Origin: Albula goreensis | Taxonomy: Eukaryota > Chordata > Actinopteri > Albuliformes > Albulidae | Length of the DNA stretch: 64,000 bases | Assembly: GCA_022829145.1 (NCBI GenBank) | Contig: CM040741.1 | Coordinates: forward strand, 52,298,180 to 52,362,179 | Reading direction: 5' to 3' | Shown here: in pieces, positions 9,150 through 21,092 of the stretch | How positions within the stretch are numbered: position 1 is the stretch's first letter | Layout of the letters: the number at the start of each line of letters is the position of its first letter | Program-made: the position numbers and the translations under genes | The notes under the pieces: model-generated | What the model saw: the letters and a program-made list of their open reading frames with translations, nothing else | The model's database searches: none | What the model was told of the DNA's origin: nothing

Positions 9150-11995
9150 CTTGAAATAGAGCTGCCCGCCCATGGCATTACAATGCTGCATTGTCATCAG
9201 CTGCTATCATCTAGCTGACAGGCCCCTAGGATACCATTAGCAACTCCAGCGCTAGCTGAATTATCCTGAAATGTATTATCTGACTGTTAAAACAATTTTT
9301 GAAGGGGGGGACAGATATGCCATTTTTAGTAAAGCCGATGCTTGCATTGTTCTATTCCCCCTTACTTTTCGTGTGCCTAAATTAAATGTGGTACCCTGAT
9401 TTACTTTTATGCCTGATTTCCCAAGCAAAAAACTCACTCATTTCAATTTTTAATACAACCGGTTCATTACAGAGCTTTTAACTTTCAGAAAGTGTATAAT
9501 GCAAGGCCATTGGCAGACAAATAGGCAAAGAGTCATGCAGTAACTTGTAATTATTATTTTTATAGAACAGAGGGTGCATTATAGCATTCTTATTAACTTG
9601 TTTTATCTTTAAATCTCAGAACTTTTAATATTCTGAAAGTCTGTCTAAATGTTATGCAAAAGTGGGCACAACGAGTAAGTAAAATGTTTCCTGGTTGCAG
9701 CTGAAGGGTCAGCATAATTTGTCTGTTTTTCTGTTAAGGGCAACAGGTATATTGAAGTACATTTTGAAATATGTATGGGATATATGACGTTGAGAGCAGA
9801 AAGTGACAAACATTTGCCATTATTTAAATGGCAAACTCCTAGGAGTTGTGAAGTCGTACCATAATAATGCACCATAATTAAGGAATGTTGAAGCTCTTTG
9901 CATTTGTATATGGATGTGATGTAACAATATCTCTTTCCTCATACTTACTCTCTATATAAGGTGATTTAGTTTGACCTAGAACTTGAATTTGACATGCAAG
10001 ATGCTGTGTAACAATAACTTTGTGGAAGTCTAGAACAGCTGAGAATTGCTAGCTGTAAATTTGTCAGAGTTTCCAGTCTTTGTCTAACAGAGCAACAGCT
10101 GAACAACCTCAACCAGAGCTAAATTAAGCAGCGTCTGAGAAAACACTGATTAAACCATCAGGAAAGCCAAAGAGAATGCCTGAATCTTTATGAGCCCAGC
10201 CCACCTGCCAGCTATTTACATCCCTCTAATTTCCAATAGGCATTCCCTAAAATCTGTCCCAATCAGCCATGATTGTGAGGTAACATAAGGTAATTATTTT
10301 CTCTTCCAATGATCATTCACATTTTTCATCTCATTGGCCTGAGTTTAATCAAATTACTCACAAATAAATACAATTGTTACTTTTCCCTTTCCTAACACAC
10401 ACAGTTTAGATGGTAAACTCTATATAATGTAAGAGTGTTTTTAAGAAAAATTTGAATACAAGCATTTAATTGAGTCGGTGTCAGAAACAATTTAATTGAA
10501 TCCAGGCCATTATCTCATCTCATGCTTTCACACCTTTGAAAAGTTTAAAAACAACTGAGCTGTTATGCCTAATACCCATACATTTAAACTGAAAATGTTT
10601 ATACACGTTTATATTTGTGTGAGAGAAAGTCTGACTCATTAGCTCTTGAAATATGGCATCCATGCTATCCAGGACCTCAGTCCCTCTAGAAATACAATCA
10701 CTCTAATACCAAAACCACCAAACAGGTGTTGCCTCATGGATATAAAGTGAGGCCATGGGAAGATGAGTAGCCAGTGGAAGTATCCTCTGCATTGAATTCA
10801 GTTTTAGAAAAAAATATTGCACATACACATTTGTGCAGTTGACTTTTTTGCTCATTGAGTCCTTGATCAGTACTGCTTTTCTTCAGAACTGTTTTGACAA
10901 AGTGTGCTTAACTCCAGGAGAATGATGCAGAATCCTTATAAGGTGGACTCCCCTGATTTGATGACAGCAGTCATTTTCCCTATCATGTTGCCTGAAATGT
11001 TTTAAAAATAGAACCTGAGGCTGAAGTACCTACGGCAAACAACTTGTTAAATTCTTTCACTTTTAAGTTTCTCAAAATGGGTTGGGAGAGGGTGGGCCTA
11101 GTCTGCCACCTGCCAGAAATAGACTTGAATCAGTATACTTTAATCATTTAAATCCCAAAAGCCCTTCCTTTTTAATAGCAGTGCTCTTTTTTAAAACCAC
11201 ATTCGTTTAAGTGATGCACGGGAGATGGTTCCTCCTAATGCAGCTGACATATTTCTGCATTTATCTCTAATAATAACAGTTGTCAGGAACCAGAAATTAA
11301 ACACCTTTCAGTTCAAAGACCTCCATTAGATGACGCTAAATTTTGATAACTTTCTCATTGAATGATTTTTTCACCGAAAATGTCTCCTTGCTTTGATGCA
11401 AAGCGGCTTCCTCTCACACGTTTTAGCGCAAATGCCAAACACTTTCCGACTAACAGGCCAAAGTGCAGACGCAAGCAGTTCTGCCGTTATATAATTGCGC
11501 TCTTCAGCTTACCGGGCTTTATAAATATTTATTTTCTAATGGAAAACTCCGGTGGCTTTGTTCACATTCAGATCAGTCAGAGTGCAAAGAGAATGAAGTG
11601 ATGATGTAGATGAAAAGGCATTAAGAAGCGTGTGGGCCACTTGTGAGTCACTCTTCAAATGCGGAGGTTAATCAAAGCTCAGCCAAGCGGATCTGCTGTA
11701 GGCCCAAATGAAATGGACAATGACTGTGGGGGAAATGTGTGATATAAGTCTCTCCTGTGAGATTACAATATGCTTTAAGCTTTCAGCAAGCCAAGCATTT
11801 TGCAGAAGATACTGATGGCACGCTTGGTGTGAGGTGTCCTGTTTTTTAAGGTGATCCAAAGGGTTTAGATATCTTTCAGTGACACTGTGTAACCTTCTAT
11901 TAAAGGAAATAAAAGCCATAAAAGATTCCTAGAGTGTTTATTAAAATATTCTTTATCCATAAATATGAGAGATAGCGTATGTGCAAGTATGTATA
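9150..11995. other. gene-free stretch, possible conserved non-coding blocks
   Basis: No gene. Two parts, about 10150-10300 and 11195-11620, have higher complexity and balanced composition, with many AATTA, CAATTA and GCTGACA-type motifs. They look more like conserved non-coding DNA than the repeats around them. This is an impression only. Confidence 0.25.
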
Positions 11996-12018
11996 TGTGT
12001 GTGTGTGTGTGTGTGTGT
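11996..12018. repeat. (TG)n microsatellite
   Basis: Short uninterrupted TG tract of about 23 nt. Confidence 0.9.
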
Positions 12019-15000
12019 ATGTAATAGAAAGCGTTTGTGTGAAACAGTGTATGAATAGGGCAGTCAGGGTTACAGGGTCATGAAAACAAGACATAACCTT
12101 GAAATAGCAAGCAATCGTGGTATGTCAGTCACAGTTTTAAAGAGGCTGGCCCTGCTGGTTCCGCCCCAGTCCCCCGTCTGTATTCCCTCCCTCTCTGCCC
12201 TCACAAGTAGCAAACGTGACCCCTCAGGCTCCATCCCCAAATAACTCCTCAATAATTTTCTTCTATCAGGGAGATGATAAATTAATCATCTGAGTCAGTT
12301 CCATTTAAGAAAGTGATGGGCGGGCACAGAATGGACCAAACTGGCCTGCGATTTTAATCTATCGTGGCTACTTTCATTTCATACACACACCCCCATTCAT
12401 CATTCCAGTTTTGAGCATGGCATTCTGAGATTATGTCATCCATTACCTTCCATCACAATGGATCATGTGACCCCTTCCCTGTCTTTCATGTGTGGAGAGG
12501 AGGGGATAGTCAAGCTGGTGGTGTGGGCTTGGCTTTTAAATTGATATCACTGATATCTTTACATTCCAGCTCAAGTGTGGCAAATGAAGGAGAGAGCAGA
12601 ATACTAGAGAGATTGCTTATTTGTATGCAGGGGACTAATCAGTTTCAAATATCTGCAAAATATTGACATAAAGCCACCATGGGACTGATATTTCATCATT
12701 GATGACCTCTGTGTTTATGTCTATATGCACATACACATCAATGAACATGGGTTTATGAGCACTTGGAAAGGTTTCTAATTATAAGGAGCAAAGCAATATC
12801 AATCAGTTATGCAGTCAGATATGGTGGAGTTAAATATTTTCTGAAAAGTAACAGCTCGATCCCATCAATATGGATCATACATCACAAACAGACAGAACTG
12901 ATTGCTTGGCTTTGGGTGCAATATATTAATTAACAATTTTGTTCTATGAATGTAATTGCAAACCACAATAATTCTAGATGGCAGCAACAACATCCTTTTT
13001 TTCTGTTCAGCAAGAAACCTTTGGCTTTTTACCCACAAAACAGGAAGCCAGATTGGCAAATGATGATTCCTGGAAGCTGCGGACAGGAGAAATGCAATAT
13101 TCCATGTGGAGCAGCGTGCTCGAAGTTCAGCATAATTGATAGCATGACTCTGCTGTACTTCTGCTGTACACTGACCTTTGCAGACTGCTCTTGTGGAAAC
13201 GTTGCCTATTTTAGGGGAGGAAACTGCACTAGTGTATTCATAAATATTATATGAATGCTGCATTCTGCTTTATTATCGAACATTGCATGGTTCGGCAAGG
13301 GAAGAAACTATAATGGAAAAAAGTTAATCATATGAAAACAGAGTGCATTGCATTGCAGTTGCTGTCATCCTGTAAGAACGATGTACATATAAATTGATGT
13401 TACAGAGCATGATGGGTATAAGGCCTGGGCTCCATCTCGTCTGCCCCTGTTCAAGATTTGATCAGAAATCAAGAAAATGAAATAACCATTTTTTTTACTG
13501 TTGTGGGGTGAAAAGTTAATACTTGCATTATTATGGACTTGAGTCCTCCTGTATCAATTCTCTGAGAATAGGGGTTGTGGTGGAAAATTGATATATCTAT
13601 CTGAATGTTCTTGATTTCCAATGGTTTTCTGAACAAGTCTTCTGACAACCCCCCCACCCCCCCACCCCCTTTTACACTCATTAAACTATGGGTTCAGCTT
13701 ACCCTAAGTTTTATGGGAAATCATTAAAGGTTAGTCACTAGAAAGCTACAAATAATGGCAATATAAGAAGGCGAAAACCGTGACTACAAACAGTCACTTA
13801 TAATTAAATGAAAATAATGTTGAAAAGGCCTAGTCTGTCCCTGGTATCCCTGTTGTTGACAGTTTCTGGTTTCACAGGCTACTGTGTGTGAGAGTGACAG
13901 GGGGTTGGAGGTGAGGGGGCCTTAAGCCCAAAGATAACCCTGGAATGGGTGAGGGGGTTTGGTTGGGGGACTGAAGGCTCTGGTGGGCTCAGGAGCGAGT
14001 CGGGATGGGGGAAGGGGGTTTGGGGAGCTCTAATAAAAGACCACCTGGCTCCAGACAGCCATTCTCCAGATGTCCCAGCCAGTGACTCAGAAGTGCCCTT
14101 GATCTCCAATGCCATGCCGGTCAGGCGTTAATGCAGTCCTGGATGGCTGACCCCTGGCTCTCAGACCCATACTGCTTCATCCTGCCACTGCAGCTCATCA
14201 CAAAGTCCTGACTCAATCTTCTATTCAGTTCAACCCACAGTGCATGCTGTCCTTTTGTACTAGTGTTTAACTCCTCATCTGGGCTTATGCTCTTATGCAT
14301 CTTGATCAGTCCAAAACACAGTTAAAATCATTTGTATAACCACTTTAATATATTTTAGAGAGCAGCATGTTGTCATAAACTCACAGCAAAGGTGGATACA
14401 ACAAATGGTCAGAAAATGTTACACTATACATGCTGATACATTGTCAAATAATAAAAAGTTGCCTAATTAGAAAGATGAATGAATGAGTGAATGAATAAAG
14501 CTATCCATTACGAGACCATGCCCCATTATACCCCCAAATCTATTGTGAAACTGATTATTTGATGGTTTGAATATGTGTTTACTCTTTTTGTTGGTTTTAT
14601 TAAATGACTATAATAAAGATAAACCAATTCCTGTAACTTACACAGGTAGTTTTATTGTAATTTGAAATATTCTAACCATACTATTGTTCTACATAGAAGT
14701 AAAATTAATTAGATCAAAATGTTGTATCCATCAAAGTTTAATCATTGAGTTACAAATCTTATAAAGCCTGGATAAATAAAGTCAATGTTCATTAGCTTGT
14801 TGATTACTAAATTGTACAGTCTAATTGAAATCATCACACTTGCCCTTGGAAGAAAAAAAATCAGTTTCACAGGTGATTTTGATATATATGAAAATAAAAA
14901 GGGTTCATGAGATATTTTCATATTTTTATAAGGGTTAATACCAGGGTCTTAAGAGGACAGTTTTGAAAATTCTGTCATGCAAAAATTGCTGAATCTGAAA

Positions 15001-15354
15001 TATCACTGTCTCCACAGTTATCATTTGTTATGTTACATCCTTACTAGAATTACTAGAAATTATGGGGGCTGAACAGCATATGTTTTCAAAGTATACTGAA
15101 CAGACACAATGCTAGTCATATCAGTAACCCTGGGAGACCTATTTGCCAATAAATTGCCATTTTATATTTTCTGTATTCCCTCACATTTGCAAAAAGAAAC
15201 TACAACTGGCCGAGAGTTTGATCTGTTTAAATTTGATCCATTTAACTGTGTTTCCAAGCCAGGAATGGATATTATTTTGAACACTTCTATAACTTTGACG
15301 GTCGTTAAGAGAAAACGAAAACATTTGATCACGGTGCTTTGTAAGTCAATCTTT
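12019..15354. other. gene-free stretch
   Basis: No recognisable gene. It contains a C-run cluster near 13649-13670 and a moderately GC-rich non-repetitive block at 14040-14230. Open frames across this block do not resemble known proteins. Confidence 0.4.
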
Positions 15355-15860
15355 GAAGCTCTGAATCAGTCAGGATGCAGTAGGGACTCAGGCACAGACA
15401 GACGTAAAATAAACCAAACTTTACTGCAGCCGAAATCAAGGCCAGAATAACCAGGAAGACTCAGCAATCAGGTGAAATCACAATGCAAAAAAGGGGAGAA
15501 ACGAGAAACAGGCAAAAGCCATAATGAACAGACAGAACAGGTAAAGGTAAGGTAAGGTAAAGGATTGTAATGTAACAGAGATTCAACTGAGACAAACTAG
15601 CAACAAACTGAAAACAAGGGTATAAATGCACAGACTAACGAGCGAACAAGAGACAGGTAAACAGCGGAGCAGATGAAACAGATAGGTAATCAGGTAATGA
15701 GATGGAAGGTGGGGCAGACACTGGGGAAAGGAAAACAAAAGCACATGGACAAGGAAATGGGAAATGAAAACAAAAACACACAAACCCGAACAAAACCAAA
15801 CAAAAACTAGCAGAACAAAAAAAAGAACCCAACACAGATTCACATTACTGACAGAATCTG
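15355..15860. repeat. possible unclassified A-rich interspersed repeat
   Basis: The plus strand changes abruptly to A/G-rich sequence with many AAACAAAA, AGACAGG and GGTAA words (including a GGTAAAGGTAAGGTAAGG cluster at 15541-15560), then returns to ordinary composition. The ends read GTCAGGATGC..TTACTGAC, a short inverted match. Composition and boundaries suggest an inserted repeat in minus orientation, perhaps a decayed LTR-type or non-autonomous fossil. I could not assign a family. Confidence 0.3.
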
Positions 15861-16564
15861 ATGGAAATGCTGGCACTGTTAGATGATTCATGAATTTTTT
15901 TCATCTATTTTGGTAAATTCATATCTGAGATTCATTGTCTCAAGATAATTATTACTGTCAAGAATCTGAACATTATTAAATGGCAATCTCAAGATTACCA
16001 GCTGCATACTAATGATTATAACATTACCAAAGTGGTTATCCTGTGATCCCAAGATAATCACCTAAGGGTTCTCACTTTACCAAGGAGGTTATCTAACGTT
16101 CGAACAATAGTTGATGGCTGTGGGTTTTGCATATCAAAACTGAATCAACTGAACTTTGCTGAATCAAGTTCATACAAATAAGTTTAATTATCAGAAACAT
16201 CAGTGTTTCCCAGAACACAACCCTGTTTCTGCTTCCAAGAACCACAAAGGTGAGAAGAGAATTGGAAAGTGATGGTTCAGAAAGTAGTGTTTGTGCTGAT
16301 TATGTAATTTAGGTACAGGGCACCATACATAACAACCATAAACAACAGCACAACAAACATGGAGGGGAATGAAGGCCACATCTTGTTTTAATGTTATGTA
16401 TCATTTTGTGGACCAGAATGGGCAGAGCTCGACAGAAAATGGAAGCTAAGTGTTGGTGTGTATATTAAATAGCATGTAACTGGATATATTAAAAAGCCAG
16501 TTTTTCTGCTTAGAGTGTGATGATTCTAGAGAGTATTTCATTATCTCATTTGACCAATTATCAT
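15861..16564. other. gene-free stretch flanking the retroelement
   Basis: No gene seen. Words related to CTCAAGATAATTATT recur near 15939, 15990 and 16048 and may be a degenerate tandem or foldback repeat. Confidence 0.35.
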
Positions 16565-16699
16565 TTCAGTAGTATGAACTCTCAGACAACGATATAGTAT
16601 TTTAGGAGGAGTTTATTGATAAGGGATAGAAAAGAATGAACTTGGGCTTGGCGTCAAAAGGGGAGGAGTCGTCCCGTGCTCGTGGAGAGGGAAACCCCC
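16565..16699 (-). repeat. split direct repeat B2
   Basis: Outer copy of the 135-nt B repeat. It matches 16925-17060 apart from one substitution and one homopolymer length difference. Confidence 0.9.
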
Positions 16700-16792
16700 C
16701 CTCCCTTTGGCTGAAAGAAATAGAAATAGCAGTTAGGATTATGAATCCCCCCTAGAAAGAGAGGATGAAGGTGGAGATGGGGAGGAGGTGGG

Positions 16793-16924
16793 ATGCCGGA
16801 AATGCTGAGCACGATGGGTAAAGGTACGTGGTGTTTATATACCTGTAGGGACCGGAAGGGGTACGATAGGTAGAGAGGTTGTCTGAGAGTTCTTCTCCCG
16901 AATCTCTGTTTTACCAAACTGCAA
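16793..16924 (-). repeat. split direct repeat A2
   Basis: A 132-nt copy of the A repeat, identical to 20579-20710 except for one base. It abuts B1 directly, as the circle junction does in split-direct-repeat elements. About 93 nt separate it from B2. Confidence 0.9.
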
Positions 16925-17060
16925 TTCAGTAGTATGAACTCTCAGACAACGATATAGTATTTTAGGAGGAGTTTATTGATAAGGGATAGAAAAGAATGAA
17001 CTTGGGCTTGGCGTCAAAAGGGGGAGGAGTCGTCCCGTACTCGTGGAGAGGGAAACCCCC
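16925..17060 (-). repeat. split direct repeat B1
   Basis: A 136-nt B-repeat copy that closes the internal region of the element on its 3' side. Confidence 0.9.
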
Positions 17061-17465
17061 AAAAGACTGCCAGCCCTGAAAACAGAATGTGAGATTAGGT
17101 TTGATATTTCTACGTAATCATCAATGGAATAATGAGCAGTGGGCAAAACGAATGTCATTTGGACAGCGTCTGATGACCAGCGACCCAGGCGTTTCATTAA
17201 ATGATCAGGAAGTCCATTTTTTGTGCCGCTGTGGTTGCTGCTCCGATTCTAAATTAAAGAGAAGAAAATTGTTAGCGGAAAACCTGACATATACGGAGTT
17301 GAAAACACGGTGAATTATGAGCATAGGAGGAATCAGAAGAATGCGAGTGAGAAGGGAGCTGACAGAGTGATGCCTACGAGAGGGTTGATGTAACCGGAAC
17401 GGGACCTGAATGCAGTGGGAGAGTATGTAGGCGTGCTGGTTGTCTAGGTTTGGAAAAGCCTGGGT

Positions 17466-17917
17466 CTAAACTTCTGGTATCCTCCCGTGAGCTTCCGGGG
17501 CCGAACTGAAGAATTTCTGAAATTGGAAACAAGAAAGACTGTCAGGAATTGAGTTATAGTTACCGGGAATGTAATCGGCACGTACGGTGAACTGATGGCG
17601 TATTGACACTCGTGTGAGACGGCAGAAAAGTGACATGCTAGTGATGAAACGTGAACGGCCTTTATTCATTATTGCGACGGTGGCCCTGTTGTCAGGATGA
17701 AACTAGACTTTCTTTTAAGACCGTTCCGACCCCCAAAATACAGCAGCAGCAACAACCACGGAATAAATTCAAAACAATGCGGAGGACTCGGAAGTAGGCG
17801 GGAGGGAGGAGAATTCGACCGGCCAGGGGGCTGCAAACCGGCGCCTCGACAATAAGCACCAAAACCCACGGCTGGCGGAGCGTCTACGAACGGACGAGGA
17901 TCGCGTGCCGCAAACAC
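17466..17917 (-). pseudogene. RNase H-domain remnant of the DIRS-type retroelement
   Basis: Two neighbouring open blocks show the pattern of DIRS/Ngaro RNase H. One has an Asp-Ala start with VGFGAYCRG. The other has NKGRSR and, near its end, ADYIPGNYNSIPDSLSCFQ, comparable to the usual HVPG-x2-N-x-IADSLSRFQ closing motif. This is a broken fossil that can encode no working enzyme. It supports assignment to the DIRS order over Gypsy, Copia or ERV elements. Confidence 0.65.
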
Positions 17918-18251
17918 TACGCCCAGCCAAAAACTAGTCCGGTACGACCAAATCGAGCAGGGAAGGGACCTAGGAGGCGAGGGTCAGCAGACAGCAATTC
18001 TGATTGGATTTACACGGAATGCAGGAAACGGAGGGGACGAACGACAACAAATCGACAACGCCGGGCTCGGCCTCGGTCGAATGGAGGTTCCCGCAAATAA
18101 CTTACCGGACGGGTAGGGCGACCAAACAGGGGAAAAAAAAACCGTGAGTGAGACCATGATGGAGAAAGGAAACGAAAAGTGGATCGGGATGGTTGCGGAG
18201 TGCATGACTGAGCCTTGAAAAATAAACGGGGTTGGACAGATGTGAATATAC

Positions 18252-18941
18252 TCACGCAGCGCCCGAAGGGGCAGTGCGACGGTAGACAGGACATACTGGG
18301 TGCGCGTGAGCGCCGGCGCAAAAGCTACACACGTGTAAAAATTTGCACCCGGTTTTGAAGCAACCGGCGTGGTTAAAATCATTACATACTGATTTCCCTC
18401 CAACGAGAAGAATGGGGCGCCCTTTGATGTCGACCTCGGGGGAGGTGACGACAGCAGAAGCTGTCGGGACATTATTAGCCGCACCAGCCACGATGGAGGT
18501 AGCGGGAGCTACCATGGCACATAAACGGGTAGCATGCTCAGTAGACTGACAAACACCGCAAACAGAAGCTCTCAACCCCAGAAAAACCCGACAGTATAAG
18601 TCAGAGTCCAGAACCCCCCAATAAGGACATACGTTGAACTGAGCTACCTTAGCGGCACATTTGACAGAAAACATTTTATGGTATGCATAAAAATGAGAAC
18701 CCCCGAAACGGACGGCTAAATCCGCCACAATAGCCAAATAGTCAGCCAGCTCTCTGCGACGGTGAGGGAACACAGAGCAGATAACGTCGGTGTAACGACT
18801 AAAAGCCAAGCAGAATTCAGGGAAAGTGAGCACCTTAGAGGAGGAGGAGGAAGGAGCCCTGAGCGCGACCGTGATGCCGTCACACTCCAGAACCCTGCGT
18901 TCGTAGGAGGGGGAAGGTGAAAGCAGGGATGCCAAACACAC
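18252..18941 (-). pseudogene. gag-like zinc-binding block of the retroelement
   Basis: A 229-residue open block. Toward its C-terminus lies a C-x7-C-x4-C-x3-H (CCCH-type) cluster beginning CNDFNHAGC, followed at once by a C-x2-C-x3-H-x4-C knuckle. Such paired Cys/His motifs occur in the nucleocapsid part of gag in fish tyrosine-recombinase retroelements and would bind nucleic acid. It is part of a broken element. Confidence 0.65.
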
Positions 18942-18950
18942 GTCCGCACC

Positions 18951-20225
18951 TTACAAAATCTGCGAGCGCAGATGGGCAGACACTGGCGTAGGCTCGAAAA
19001 CAGCGGCATTCGAGGGAGGAGGCATCACGGCGGCCGTGGCCAGGCTGTAGGACTGGACACTGGTGGCGGAAGGAGCCGGGCAGGAAAATTGGGGACCTGG
19101 GAGAGAGTGAGAGAGAGAGACAGCAGCAGACACGGCAGTAGTAGGAGGATACAGAGGTGGATACGGAGCAGGATGCAGGGAAGGATATGTAGCGTGAGCT
19201 GGGGGCAGCTGAACCGGTCCGGGAGGAGCCAGGGGAGCTGGTCGGAGGGCGCGTGGTGCGTCTGGGGAAACCCGCCTGCTCCGGCCGGGACGGTAGCAGC
19301 TGGGGGAACGGACCGCAGCGCCTGAGTCCCAGAAGCGTGCAGGGGCTGTCCGGCGGGCGCAAGGTGCGCCGACTGGAACTCGCCGACTCCGGGAGGGACC
19401 AGGGCAGCCGGGGGAAAAAGCCGGGGGAGAGTGCAAGGGCAGGACAGAGAGCGCCGATGGCGCCGGCTGGAGCCCGCCGACTCCGGCAAGGGTGGCGACC
19501 GGGGGGAGAGGGGGCCGCAGAGCCGATGCCTCGGGGGCGTGCAAGAACGGGCATGCTGATGCCGAGTGCACCAGGAGGGGCCCGTCGACCTCCGCAAAGG
19601 CTGTGGCGTCTGGGGGAGGCTGCGTAGCCGACATCTCGGGAGCGTGCAGAGACGAGACGACCGGCGCCGAGGGCACCAGGTACGGCTCGTCTACTCCAGC
19701 GAGAGCGCCTGCAGCAGGGGGGAGGAGGGGCCGCTGCGCCGAAACCCCGCGAGCGGGCCGAGGCTGGACGCCAAGCGCTGAGGGCGCCTGGCGGGACTCG
19801 CCGGCTCTAGCGAGGGCAACGGCAGCAGGGAGGGGAGAGGACCTCATTGCCTGGCGCTCGGGAGCGTGCAATGGCAGGTTAGCTGACGCCGAAGGCGCCA
19901 GGTAGAGCCTGCCGACTCCAGCCCGGCCGGCACGTGAGGGGAGAGAGGGGGGAGGGAGGGGAAGAGAGCGAGACTGGGCGAGAGCCGCAGTAGCACTCCT
20001 GGCAGCGACACTGCAGGAAACAGGCGCAGCATTGGACTGCCTCAGGGTCCAGCGAAGGTCCTCTGACGGCAGCGCTGCGCCGGACGTTGACTGGGAAGAG
20101 TGGGCGGGGACTGCCAGGTTTTGAGTGCGGAGGGCTTCCGCAAGCAGCAGAAACAAGTCTCTTTTCCGCGCAGTCCGGGGAAAAGAAATCCCTCGGAGTT
20201 CCAGAGCTTCACGGAGGCGGGGCAC
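18951..20225 (-). pseudogene. gag-like N-terminal block with SAP-like start and internal tandem repeats
   Basis: A 424-residue open block. The first about 30 residues (LREALELRGISFPRTARKRD) resemble a SAP-type helix-turn-helix, a DNA- or chromatin-binding module. From about residue 98 to 270 there is a Pro/Ala/Ser-rich degenerate tandem repeat of about 36 residues (core APSA..LHAPE.SA..P). It belongs to the fossil retroelement. Confidence 0.6.
19220..19930. repeat. coding minisatellite of about 105-113 bp inside gag
   Basis: A GC-rich unit containing GGAGCGTGCA (plus strand) recurs near 19330, 19425, 19532, 19639, 19748 and 19861, a spacing of roughly 95-113 nt. Six or more degenerate copies are present, matching the 36-residue repeat of the gag-like block. 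Confidence 0.7.
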
Positions 20226-20578
20226 AGTCCAATTGGAAAGCTGCAGTTCTCCGGTCCTGGAAAGAACTGCCGGCTGACGGCGAACGATGGCCTCAGGAGC
20301 CGCCGGGCTGCGGGAACGGGACCTCGGTCGACGGGAGTCAAGAGAAGAGGAGGAAAGAGATCTCCGAGAGACGGCCCAGGATCTCAGCCTGCGAGAGAGG
20401 CGTCGGATCAGTCGGCGACCGCGAGCCGGGGATGCAGGGAGGCTTACACGGGAACCAACCCGTGAGGAAGTCGAGGAGAAGCCTGCCTCGGGGGCGCCGG
20501 ACAGGTCTTCGTCAGAGGCATGGATTTGGATATCCAGTTTTTAAGAGCAGTGCGATCTAGGCGACGCAGTAAAACTGA

Positions 20579-20710
20579 ATGCCGGAAATGCTGAGCACGA
20601 TGGGTAAAGGTACGTGGTGTTTATATACCTGTAGGGACCGGAAGGGATACGATAGGTAGAGAGGTTGTCTGAGAGTTCTTCTCCCGAATCTCTGTTTTAC
20701 CAAACTGCAA
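20579..20710 (-). repeat. split direct repeat A1
   Basis: The terminal A repeat at the 5' end of the element (minus strand), differing from A2 at a single base. Host DNA resumes at 20711. Confidence 0.9.
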
Positions 20711-21049
20711 TGATCATTACTGCTTGCATCACCCCAAAAATTCCTGTAACTTTCCTTTGGTACGTACAGTTGGAAGTACCAAACTGCATCTTTGTCCTGA
20801 TACAGCTCCATATAAATGCTGTCATGATCTTAAGAACTGTCCCCCTTTACACATTAAACTAGTTCTTCCACTACAGTGACTGGTACACCTGCAAATATGT
20901 GGTCTCTACCAAAATTTGGAGGATTCCTCCATTTTGATCTAGAAGCTCTTATATTAAGATATTGCATGTATAATGATTTCATAGACAAAATGTATTTTTT
21001 CTCAGCATCTTGTCTCATTTTATCATTGTCTCTTATTCTGTTTATCCAC

Positions 21050-21052
<3 letters not shown>

Positions 21053-21089
<37 letters not shown>
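21053..21089. repeat. (GT)n microsatellite
   Basis: Pure GT tract of about 37 nt. Confidence 0.95.

Positions 21090-21092
<3 letters not shown>

Larger units (their letters stand above)
16565..20710 (-). mobile_element. Ngaro-like (DIRS-order) tyrosine-recombinase retrotransposon, broken fossil with split direct repeats
   Basis: Read on the minus strand the layout is A1 (20710-20579), coding region, B1 (17060-16925), A2 (16924-16793), a short spacer, then B2 (16699-16565). B1 abuts A2 with no gap. This split-direct-repeat order is the hallmark of Ngaro/PAT-type elements of the DIRS order, which integrate with a tyrosine recombinase instead of an integrase. The coding part holds gag-like blocks with zinc motifs and an RNase H remnant whose closing motif resembles DIRS-type polymerases. 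The element is clearly broken, with several breaks; I see little of the reverse transcriptase and no recognisable tyrosine recombinase, so it is non-autonomous. A1/A2 and B1/B2 are about 99% identical, implying a recent arrival. Its GC-rich composition contrasts sharply with the AT-rich flanks. Confidence 0.75.

Noticed and set aside
16565-17060. Two ordinary tandem LTRs or a solo LTR next to a second element
   Set aside because: The shared parts are split: B repeats at 16565 and 16925, A repeats at 16793 and 20579. That fits split direct repeats of a tyrosine-recombinase element better than contiguous LTRs.
18972-20560. Many plus-strand open frames rich in Gly/Arg across the retroelement
   Set aside because: They are shadows in GC-rich DNA opposite the gag-like blocks, with no recognisable domain.
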